Source of the DNA: Actinomycetota bacterium
GTDB lineage: Bacteria > Actinomycetota > Thermoleophilia > UBA2241
Length of the DNA stretch: 6,041 nt
Direction of reading: 5' to 3'
NCBI GenBank assembly: GCA_012719015.1
Contig: JAAYBE010000195.1
Coordinates: 1 to 6,041, forward strand
Made by a program: the position numbers and the translations under genes. Below the pieces are notes generated by a model that was not told where the DNA came from, did no database searches, and was given only the letters and a program-made list of their open reading frames with translations. Position 1 is the first letter of the stretch. The number at the start of each line of letters is the position of its first letter. Shown here piece by piece: positions 1 through 5,496 of this stretch.

Positions 1-408
1 GGAGAGTACTGCTTCGCCGTCGAGATGCTCGGTCAGCCGTCCACGGTGCTCGTCCGCAACGGCGACTACAACTCGCTGCCCCGCAACCCGCTGCCCATGG
101 GTCGCGACGAGTTCATCGTGCTTCTGCACGCCGACGGGACGCGGACCGCAAAAGAGGTGATGCAGGCGAGCGGACTCGAGGAGATCACCGTGATCAGCAT
201 CCTCGGCAAGCTGGTCGACGCGGGGGTGCTGCTGGTGAAGGCCGAGCGGCAGCTGCGGACGGACGACGCCGCGGAGTTGCAGGCGCACCGGGACAGTGTC
301 TGGGCCGAGGTGAGCCAGCTCCTGGACGATATCGTGGAGGGTCCGGAGGCTGCGTCCGGAGCCGCCGCCCCCTCCGATGTGCCCGGCGGCGCCGCGTCGC
401 CGTCCTGA
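1..408 (+). CDS. C-terminal part of an unidentified protein with a winged-helix-like segment
   Basis: The reading frame is open from base 1 and ends at TGA 406-408, so 135 residues of a longer protein are visible. The ATG at 25 lies inside this open frame, has no ribosome binding site before it, and is probably not the true start. Counting from the window edge, residues 35-82 look like a small winged helix: the stretch HADGTRTAKEVMQASGLEE is followed by a predicted helix and LVDAGVLLVK. This 'DGTRT..E....SGL......L..L..AG' pattern resembles the small C-terminal helical modules of DUF4388/PATAN-type regulatory proteins and similar wHTH tails, but that is recognition by eye and not a firm assignment. 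Residues 108-135 are a low-complexity tail rich in Ala, Gly, Pro and Ser. No membrane segment is seen. It lies upstream of the transporter operon with 152 bases between them, so a functional link is not shown. The gene is real with high confidence; its function is unknown. Confidence 0.72.
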   Translation, partial: GEYCFAVEMLGQPSTVLVRNGDYNSLPRNPLPMGRDEFIVLLHADGTRTAKEVMQASGLEEITVISILGKLVDAGVLLVKAERQLRTDDAAELQAHRDSVWAEVSQLLDDIVEGPEAASGAAAPSDVPGGAASPS

Positions 409-422
409 GGACGGGCCGCGCC

Positions 423-443
423 GGCCGGCGTCGGCTGCCGGCC
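423..443 (+). terminator. Possible hairpin terminator without a T-run, after the first gene
   Basis: GGCCGGC (423-429) can pair perfectly with GCCGGCC (437-443) across a 7-base loop, 14 bases after the stop codon of the upstream gene. The position suits a transcription terminator. There is no T-rich stretch after it, so it is not a classical intrinsic terminator. Hairpins lacking a U-tract have been proposed to terminate in high-GC actinobacteria, but this is weak evidence. Confidence 0.25.
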
Positions 444-541
444 TCACCGGGTCGTGGTCGACGTGGCCGCCGGCACAGCGCGGTCCGCGACGGGGTCCGG
501 GCCCGAAATCGTGCCGCCCGGTATCGTAATCACGCCCGTCA

Positions 542-557
542 GGCGGTAGACTCCGCC
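542..557. repeat. 5-bp inverted repeat enclosing the -10 hexamer
   Basis: GGCGG (542-546) and CCGCC (553-557) are exact reverse complements that flank the six bases TAGACT on both sides. If transcription starts near 559-561, neither arm is in the message, so any role would be at the DNA level, for example a repressor site overlapping the promoter. Arms of five G/C bases are short enough to occur by chance. Confidence 0.35.
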
Positions 558-561
558 GTTA
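547..561 (+). promoter_or_regulatory. Candidate leaderless promoter for the opp operon (-10 TAGACT)
   Basis: TAGACT at 547-552 fits the TANNNT form of a primary-sigma -10 box. Its last base is 8 bases before the A of the ATG at 561. A start site about 7 bases downstream of the -10 would fall at 559-561, so the transcript would begin at or within two bases of the start codon. Consistent with this, no Shine-Dalgarno sequence is present just before the ATG (CTCCGCCGTT), whereas oppA downstream has a strong one. No good -35 (TTGACA-like) is visible at 16-18 bases spacing, which is common for such promoters. Start site is inferred, not measured. Confidence 0.5.
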
Positions 562-1577
562 TGGGGGTGGCGACCGCTCAGCTTCTCGACATCACGGACC
601 TCTCCGTGGAGTTCGACTCACAGGAGGGGACCGTGCGCGCCGTCGACCAGGTGAGCTTCTCGGTCGCGCCGGGCGAGCTGGTCGGGCTCGTCGGCGAGTC
701 CGGGTGCGGCAAGAGCGTGACGGCGACGGCGATCCTGGGGCTGACACGCATGGCGCCCAATGCCTCTGTGCGCGGGCGCATCGAGTTCCAGGGCCGCGAC
801 CTCCTCGCCCTCGAGGAGCGCGAGGTCCGCGAGGTGCGCGGCAGCGACATCGCGATGATCTTCCAGGACCCGGTGACGAGCCTGAACCCGGTGCTCTCGA
901 TCGAACGCCTCATGACCGAGGGCATCGAGATCCACATGGGCCTCTCGCACGATGCGGCCGTCGCGCGTGCCGTCGACATGCTGCAGAAGGTGGGCATCCC
1001 CAAAGCCGCAGAACGCATCAAGGACTACCCGCATCAGTTCTCGGGCGGCATGCGCCAGCGGGTGATGATCGCCATGGCCCTCTCGTGCAACCCCAAGCTG
1101 CTTCTCGCCGATGAGCCCACCACCGCCCTCGACGTGACCATCCAGGCGCAGATCCTGCGCCTCATGAAGCAGCTATCGCACGAGTACGGCGCGGCGGTCA
1201 TCGTCATCACCCACGATCTCGGAGTGGTCGCCGGGATGTGCCGCAGGATCCTCGTCATGTACGCCGGGCGCATCGTCGAGGAGGGGCCGGCGAAGCCGCT
1301 CTTCCACCACCCGCACCACCCTTACACGGTCGGTCTGCTGCGCAGCGTGCCGCGACTCGACCGGCCGCGTGCAACCGAGCTGCAGTCGATCGAGGGCCTG
1401 CCCCCCGATCTCTCGCATCTGCCGCCCGGCTGCTCGTTCGCGCCGCGCTGCTGGCTCAACACCGACGTGTGCTGGCGCGAGACGCCGCCGCCCTTCCCGA
1501 CCGGTGACGGCCGGTGGAGCGCCTGCTTCCATCACGAGAAGCTGGCGGCAGGCGCCGCCCCGGGAGCCGGAGGATGA
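561..1577 (+). CDS. oppD: Peptide ABC transporter ATP-binding protein OppD/DppD
   Basis: Encodes a 338-residue cytoplasmic ATPase that powers peptide uptake as one half of the OppD-OppF pair. All nucleotide-binding motifs are intact: Walker A GESGCGKS at residues 45-52, Q-loop Gln102 in IFQDP, ABC signature FSGGMRQR at 160-167, Walker B LLLADEP at 180-186 with catalytic Glu185, D-loop TALD at 188-191, and switch His218. The C-terminal oligopeptide-transporter extension starts near PLFHHPHHPYT (246-256) and contains the GLPPDL...LPPGC block. Cysteines 291, 297, 304 and 322 in this extension match the four-Cys motif that holds a [4Fe-4S] cluster in structurally studied family members. Length is typical. 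The start at 561 is chosen because it lies at the expected transcript start of a leaderless promoter and the N-terminus aligns with the family. The stop overlaps the oppF start by four bases (ATGA). It could equally be named dppD; the sequence does not separate the two. Confidence 0.95.
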   Translation: MGVATAQLLDITDLSVEFDSQEGTVRAVDQVSFSVAPGELVGLVGESGCGKSVTATAILGLTRMAPNASVRGRIEFQGRDLLALEEREVREVRGSDIAMIFQDPVTSLNPVLSIERLMTEGIEIHMGLSHDAAVARAVDMLQKVGIPKAAERIKDYPHQFSGGMRQRVMIAMALSCNPKLLLADEPTTALDVTIQAQILRLMKQLSHEYGAAVIVITHDLGVVAGMCRRILVMYAGRIVEEGPAKPLFHHPHHPYTVGLLRSVPRLDRPRATELQSIEGLPPDLSHLPPGCSFAPRCWLNTDVCWRETPPPFPTGDGRWSACFHHEKLAAGAAPGAGG

Positions 1578-2665
1578 GCGCGGTGGCCGTCACCCCCGCA
1601 GGCCGCGCCGGCGAGGGCGACAACGTGGACGGCGACGCGCTCGTCACCGTCGACGACCTCGCCGTGCACTTCCCCATCACCAGCGGCATCGTCTTCCGGC
1701 ACACGGTCGGCGCCGTGCGCGCCGTCGACGGAGTCTCCCTGACGGTGAAGAGGGGGGAGACGCTGGGTCTCGTCGGTGAGTCGGGGTGCGGCAAGTCCAC
1801 CACCGGGCGCGCGATCCTGCAGCTGATCCGTCCGACGCGCGGCCGCGTGCTCTACGAGGGCACCGACCTCGCCCACCTGCGCGGCAGGGCCCTCCGTCGC
1901 CAACGCCGCCGCATGCAGATGATCTTCCAGGACCCCTACGCCAGCCTGAACAGCCGGATGACGGTCGGTGACATCGTCGGCGAGCCCCTGCTCGTGCACC
2001 GTCTCCGCGACCGCGCCGGGCGCCACGAGCGCGTGCGCGAGTTGCTGCAGACGGTGGGAATCAACCCCAACACGCAGAACCGCTACCCGCACGAGTTCTC
2101 CGGCGGCCAGCGACAGCGCATCGGTATCGCGCGCGCGCTCGCGGTCGAGCCCAATTTCATCGTCTGCGACGAGCCGATCAGCGCCCTCGACGTCTCGATC
2201 CGGGCGCAGATCATCAACCTGCTGCAGGCGCTGCAGCGCGAGTTCGGCCTCACTTACCTGTTCATCGCGCACGACCTCTCCGTGGTGCGGCACATCTCCG
2301 ACCGGGTCGCGGTCATGTATCTGGGGCGGGTCGTCGAGCTCGCCGCCAACGCCGGGTTGTACGGCGAGCCGCTGCATCCCTACACGCAGGCGCTGCTCAG
2401 CGCGGTGCCGATCCCCGACCCTGAGGCCGAGGAGCGTCGCCGCGCCGTCGTGCTGCAGGGGGATGTGCCGAGTCCCGCCGACCCGCCCCCCGGCTGCCAC
2501 TTCCACACGCGCTGCCCGGCGATGCGCAAGGGGCTCTGTGATCGCGAGGACCCGGCTCTGCGTGAGGCGCGGCCCGGCCATTCCGTCGCCTGTCACCTGG
2601 TGACCGAGAGTGACTACCCTCGCATCAGGGCCGGGGAGGACGACCTCGCCGAGGTGGCGGGATGA
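1574..2665 (+). CDS. oppF: Peptide ABC transporter ATP-binding protein OppF/DppF
   Basis: Encodes a 363-residue cytoplasmic ATPase that pairs with OppD beneath the OppB-OppC channel. Motifs are complete: Walker A GESGCGKS at 68-75, Q-loop Gln119 in IFQDPYASLN, signature FSGGQRQR at 175-182, Walker B FIVCDEP at 195-201 with Glu200, D-loop SALD at 203-206, and His233. The YASLNSRMTV and FIVCDEPISALDVS wording is typical of OppF rather than OppD. A C-terminal extension carries Cys308, Cys314, Cys322 and Cys340, a second probable [4Fe-4S] site. The first 22 residues or so are low-complexity before the conserved core. The ATG at 1574 overlaps the oppD stop as ATGA, indicating translational coupling, and GGAG at 1563-1566 lies 7 bases before it. 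A GTG at 1583 (residue 4) is a possible alternative, since GGAGG at 1569-1573 sits 9 bases before it. The longer frame up to 1514 runs inside oppD and is not favoured. Confidence 0.94.
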   Translation: MSAVAVTPAGRAGEGDNVDGDALVTVDDLAVHFPITSGIVFRHTVGAVRAVDGVSLTVKRGETLGLVGESGCGKSTTGRAILQLIRPTRGRVLYEGTDLAHLRGRALRRQRRRMQMIFQDPYASLNSRMTVGDIVGEPLLVHRLRDRAGRHERVRELLQTVGINPNTQNRYPHEFSGGQRQRIGIARALAVEPNFIVCDEPISALDVSIRAQIINLLQALQREFGLTYLFIAHDLSVVRHISDRVAVMYLGRVVELAANAGLYGEPLHPYTQALLSAVPIPDPEAEERRRAVVLQGDVPSPADPPPGCHFHTRCPAMRKGLCDREDPALREARPGHSVACHLVTESDYPRIRAGEDDLAEVAG

Positions 2666-3672
2666 CCGGCTCCTTCGCCGCCGGCGGGCCTCCCGATACC
2701 GGCGCTCCTCCGGACCGCCCCGGTGCAGGCGACGGCGGGTACTCGGCAGCGGACGAGGCGATGGCGCGCGCCGCGGCGGCCGGATGGTCGCCCGACGCCA
2801 TCCAGATCGAGCACCGCTCGACCTGGCAGGACGTGTGGCAGCGCTTCCGGCGCGACAAGTTCGCCGTGGTCGGCGCCGTCCTGATCCTGCTGCTGATCGC
2901 GATGGCCGTGTTCGCCCCCTGGATCGCTCCGCACGATCCCACCATGCAGTACGAGGACGGGATCACGATGCAAGGCCAGCCCGTGGGTCCGTCGGCGAAG
3001 TTCCTGCTCGGGACCGACCCTTTGGGACGCGACCTGCTGAGCCGCATCATCTACGGCGCTCGCGTCTCGCTCGTGATCGGCGTGCTGGCCAACGGCTTCG
3101 CCCTGGTGCTGGGCGTGGTCTTCGGCCTCGCCGCCGGCTACTTCCGCGGCGGCATCGAGACCTTCCTGATGCGCGCCACCGACGTGATGATGGCCTTTCC
3201 CATCTATCTGTTGGCGATCGCTCTTGTGAGCGTGCTCAAGCCCAGCATCTGGATCCTGATCCTCGTCATCGGCATCGTCTACTGGACGCCGATGACGCGC
3301 GTGATCCACGGCGAGGTCCTCTCGATCCGCGAGAAGGAGTTCGTCGACGCCGCCCGGCTCACAGGCTGTTCCAACGCTCGCGTCCTCTTCCGCCACATCC
3401 TCCCGCACCTTGTGGCGGTGGTGATCGTCTACACCAGCCTCGGCATCGCCACGACCATCCTCTTCGAGTCGACGCTCAGCTACATCGGCCTCGGAGTACA
3501 ACCGCCGACGCCGTCGTGGGGCCAGATGATCAGCGAGGGGCAGTCTTATTATCTCTCGGCGCCTCATCTCGTCATCTATCCGGGCCTCGCCATCATGATC
3601 ACCGTGCTCGCCTTCAACCTCGTCGGTGACGGCCTGCGGGATGCCTTCGATCCGCAGCAGCGCCGGCGGTGA
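2662..3672 (+). CDS. oppC: Peptide ABC transporter permease OppC/DppC
   Basis: Encodes a 336-residue inner-membrane permease, one half of the channel with OppB. Residues 1-54 are a hydrophilic extension rich in Gly, Ala and Pro. An amphipathic stretch WQDVWQRFRRDK (55-66) then leads into the first membrane helix (about 68-88), matching the OppC N-terminal domain. FLLGTDPLGRDLLSRIIYG (114-132) is the hallmark of OppC/DppC. Further hydrophobic segments lie near 135-158, 177-192, 196-211, 250-268 and 303-321. The cytoplasmic EAA-like coupling loop DAARLTGCSNARVLFRHILP (229-248) keeps the conserved Gly235 and would dock on OppD/OppF. The tail NLVGDGLRDAFDP (319-331) is the usual family ending. 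ATG 2662 overlaps the oppF stop as ATGA, with GAGG at 2651-2654 seven bases upstream. ATG 2761 (residue 34) is a possible shorter start, less likely given the coupling. Substrate is not shown by this protein. Confidence 0.95.
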   Translation: MTGSFAAGGPPDTGAPPDRPGAGDGGYSAADEAMARAAAAGWSPDAIQIEHRSTWQDVWQRFRRDKFAVVGAVLILLLIAMAVFAPWIAPHDPTMQYEDGITMQGQPVGPSAKFLLGTDPLGRDLLSRIIYGARVSLVIGVLANGFALVLGVVFGLAAGYFRGGIETFLMRATDVMMAFPIYLLAIALVSVLKPSIWILILVIGIVYWTPMTRVIHGEVLSIREKEFVDAARLTGCSNARVLFRHILPHLVAVVIVYTSLGIATTILFESTLSYIGLGVQPPTPSWGQMISEGQSYYLSAPHLVIYPGLAIMITVLAFNLVGDGLRDAFDPQQRRR

Positions 3673-3691
3673 TGTGAACCGGATCCCGAAG

Positions 3692-3711
3692 GGGGCGACC
3701 AGGATCGTCCC
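3692..3711 (+). other. Possible mRNA stem-loop before oppA
   Basis: GGGGCGA (3692-3698) can pair with TCGTCCC (3705-3711) over a 6-base loop, giving seven pairs including one G-U. It lies in the 58-base oppC-oppA gap, ends 9 bases before the oppA ribosome binding site, and is not followed by a T-run, so it is unlikely to be a terminator. A role in mRNA processing or protection of the oppA 5' end is an inference; chance pairing in GC-rich DNA is also plausible. Confidence 0.3.
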
Positions 3712-3720
3712 GGAGAAGAC

Positions 3721-3726
3721 AGGAGG
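3721..3726 (+). promoter_or_regulatory. Strong ribosome binding site of oppA
   Basis: AGGAGG, a perfect Shine-Dalgarno core, lies four bases before the ATG at 3731. It fixes the oppA start there and excludes the in-frame ATGs at 3626 and 3641, which lie inside oppC. It is the best ribosome binding site in the window, which fits a need for more binding protein than channel subunits. Confidence 0.85.
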
Positions 3727-3730
3727 ACCC

Positions 3731-5425
3731 ATGAGAGCACTTCCAGGCAAAGGAGCGGCCGCGGCGGTCATCGCAGCGCTGCTCGTCGCCGCATTGGCGC
3801 TTGCGCTGGCCGCCTGCGGTGGCGGGGCCGCGGAGACGTCCGGCGGCGGGACCGGCGGTGCGGCCGAGGAGCAGCCGAAGCAGGGCGGCAAGCTCGTCGT
3901 CTCCTACCTCACGGAGCCTTCGAGCCTCGACCCCGCCATCGCCTACAACGTCATCGACTGGGCGGTGGAGTGGGAGATCTTCGCCGGGCTGTTGCGGTAC
4001 GCGGACAAGCCGGGCGAAGAGGGCACCCAGCTTGAGCCTGCCCTGGCGACCGAGGTGCCTTCGGTCGAGAACGGCGGCCTCTCGGAGGATGGTCTCACCT
4101 ACACCTTCCATCTCAAAGAGGGCATCAAGTTCCAGCCGCCGGTGGATCGACCGATCACCGCCGACGACTTCGTGTACACGATCAGTCGCATCATCGACCC
4201 GAAGACGACACCTCCGTCGCCCGGCAGCAGCTTCTTCATGGACATCGTCGGGGCGGAGGAGTTCGCTGCGGGTAAGGCCAAGGAGCTCAGCGGCGTCAAG
4301 GCGCTCGACCCCCACACCCTCGAGATCACGCTCAAGAGCCCGAACCTCGCCTTCTTGCACATCCTGACCATGCCGTTCTGCTCTGTTCTCGACAAGGGGT
4401 GGGTCGAGAAGTGGGGCAAGAAGATCAACCGTCATCCACTGGGCGCCGGGCGCTTCATGTTCGACCACTGGACGCCGGGTCGTGAGATCGTGCTGAAGCG
4501 CAACCCCAACTACTGGGACGAGGGCAAGCCGTATCTCGATGAAGTGGTCTTCGCGCTCTCGTTCAATCCTTCGACTGCGCTGCTCAAGCTGCAGCAGGGC
4601 GAGGTCGACGCGCTCGGCGACGATCTTCCGCCTTCGGACATGACCCGCATGCAGAACGATCCGACCTGGAAGGACTACGTCTATTCGGCGCCCGAGATCT
4701 CGATCAGCTACCTCTTCCTCAACAACGGGATGCCGCCCTTCGACAACCCCAAAGTGCGCGAGGCCATCGCATGGGCCGTCGACCGCGACAAGCTGGTCAA
4801 GCTGAAGGCCGGGCAGGCCGTGGCGCTCTACCAGTTCTATCCACCGGGAATGCCCGGTCACGTCGAGGGCAAGAAGTACTACGGTTACGACCCGGAGAAG
4901 GCCAAGCAGATCCTGGCGGACGCCGGGTTCCCCAACGGCTTCAAGACCAAGCTCTACACCGACAACGTCGACCCCAACCCCAAGCTCATGCAGTCGGTGC
5001 AGGCCGATCTGGCCGCGATCGGCATCGAGGCTGAGCTCCGGACCATGGGCAACAACGCCTTCTACGTCCAGCAGTCGACACCGAAGACGCTCACGATGGG
5101 TTCTTTCGGCTGGTGGATGGACTACCCGGATCCGAGCTGCTGGATCGGGCCGCTCTTCACCAAGGCGAGCGCCGTCCCGGGCGGCATGAACAGCAGTTTC
5201 TGGTGGAGCCCGGAACTCGACAAGGCCTATTCTGAGGCGCAGAAGATGACCGACCCGGCGGCGCGCATCGAGGCCTTCTCGAAGATGCAGGACATCATCG
5301 CCGCCGACACTGCATACGCGCCGCTGTACTCGCGCATCACGACGACGATGTGCTCACAGAACGTGGGCGGGTTTTACCTGCACCCCGTGCGTATGATCGA
5401 CCTGGGCAGCTACTGGAGGAAGTAG
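3731..5425 (+). CDS. oppA: Peptide-binding lipoprotein OppA (family 5 solute-binding protein)
   Basis: Encodes a 564-residue extracytoplasmic binding protein that captures ligand and delivers it to OppBC. The N-terminus is a lipoprotein signal: Arg2 and Lys7, a hydrophobic core at about 9-25, and lipobox LAAC with the lipidated Cys29. A flexible Gly/Ala/Thr/Ser/Glu linker (30-50) tethers the folded part. Family 5 landmarks follow: QGGKLVVSYLTEPSSLDPA just after the linker, LTYTFHLKEGIKF at 122-134, HPLGAGRF at 235-242, RNPNYW at 257-262, a VREAIAWAVDRDKL segment, and WWMDYPDP at 461-468. Asp464 lies where E. coli OppA Asp419 binds the peptide alpha-amino group, which favours a peptide ligand. 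Cysteines 217, 470 and 541 are additional. Length is normal for the family. The start is set by AGGAGG four bases upstream and by the signal peptide. Unlike oppD, oppF and oppC it is separated from both neighbours by gaps. Nickel, sugar or other ligands remain possible. Confidence 0.95.
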   Translation: MRALPGKGAAAAVIAALLVAALALALAACGGGAAETSGGGTGGAAEEQPKQGGKLVVSYLTEPSSLDPAIAYNVIDWAVEWEIFAGLLRYADKPGEEGTQLEPALATEVPSVENGGLSEDGLTYTFHLKEGIKFQPPVDRPITADDFVYTISRIIDPKTTPPSPGSSFFMDIVGAEEFAAGKAKELSGVKALDPHTLEITLKSPNLAFLHILTMPFCSVLDKGWVEKWGKKINRHPLGAGRFMFDHWTPGREIVLKRNPNYWDEGKPYLDEVVFALSFNPSTALLKLQQGEVDALGDDLPPSDMTRMQNDPTWKDYVYSAPEISISYLFLNNGMPPFDNPKVREAIAWAVDRDKLVKLKAGQAVALYQFYPPGMPGHVEGKKYYGYDPEKAKQILADAGFPNGFKTKLYTDNVDPNPKLMQSVQADLAAIGIEAELRTMGNNAFYVQQSTPKTLTMGSFGWWMDYPDPSCWIGPLFTKASAVPGGMNSSFWWSPELDKAYSEAQKMTDPAARIEAFSKMQDIIAADTAYAPLYSRITTTMCSQNVGGFYLHPVRMIDLGSYWRK

Positions 5426-5431
5426 GGCAAG

Positions 5432-5456
5432 GCTTCGTGGGAGGCTCGGACGAGGC
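5432..5456 (+). other. Possible mRNA stem-loop after oppA
   Basis: GCTTCGT (5432-5438) can pair with ACGAGGC (5450-5456) across an 11-base loop, seven pairs with one G-U, six bases past the oppA stop. There is no T-run, so full termination before oppB is not expected. Stem-loops after binding-protein genes are known to stabilise the upstream message in other ABC operons (malE is the classic case). The rest of the 71-base gap has only an 8-base direct repeat TCGGACGA (5446-5453 and 5470-5477), which is probably chance. Confidence 0.3.
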
Positions 5457-5488
5457 GTCGGGATGGCAGTCGGACGACAGCGGAGCAT

Positions 5489-5493
5489 GAGGA
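5489..5493 (+). promoter_or_regulatory. Weak ribosome binding site of oppB
   Basis: GAGGA lies three bases before the ATG at 5497, rather close for a Shine-Dalgarno site. A second candidate, GGAG at 5482-5485, is 11 bases upstream. Neither is as good as the oppA site, so lower translation of oppB than oppA would be expected. Confidence 0.45.
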
Positions 5494-5496
5494 CCG

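Larger units (their letters stand above)
409..560. other. Intergenic gap before the transporter operon
   Basis: This 152-base gap has no convincing gene. Going left to right it holds a GC-rich stem-loop (423-443), an 11-base palindrome CGCGGTCCGCG (479-489), two copies of GGTCCG 12 bases apart (482-487 and 494-499), an 8-base palindrome CGGGCCCG (498-505), and the promoter-like block at 542-560. In DNA this GC-rich, short palindromes arise often by chance, so only the promoter block is given weight. A regulator could bind here, but no known operator is recognised. Confidence 0.5.

Noticed and set aside
25..408. ATG 25 as the start of a complete 127-residue protein
   Set aside because: The frame is open to the left edge and the residues before Met (GEYCFAVE) read as normal protein; no ribosome binding site precedes the ATG.
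479..505. Short palindromes CGCGGTCCGCG and CGGGCCCG as possible operators
   Set aside because: They are pure G/C-type palindromes that do not match an operator I know and do not overlap the promoter core.
704..1114. Plus-strand out-of-frame open frames inside oppD, and similar ones inside oppF and oppC
   Set aside because: They give Arg/Pro/Ala-rich low-complexity translations overlapping intact conserved genes.
1532..2596. Long minus-strand open frame (354 codons) opposite oppF
   Set aside because: It mirrors the codon structure of a well-supported gene in GC-rich DNA, its product is full of low-complexity Arg/Asp/Val/His runs, and it has no recognisable domain.
2614..3891. Minus-strand open frame of 425 codons across oppC and the start of oppA
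   Set aside because: It spans two real genes and their gap, its translation is dominated by Asp/His/Arg/Ala repeats, and no motif or ribosome binding site supports it.
3614..4861. Minus-strand open frame of 415 codons opposite oppA
   Set aside because: It is a shadow of oppA caused by strong G/C third-position bias; there is no signal peptide, domain or promoter.
5446..5477. Direct repeat TCGGACGA, two copies 24 bases apart in the oppA-oppB gap
   Set aside because: Eight bases built mostly from G and C, with no third copy and no link to the start signals; expected by chance often enough.
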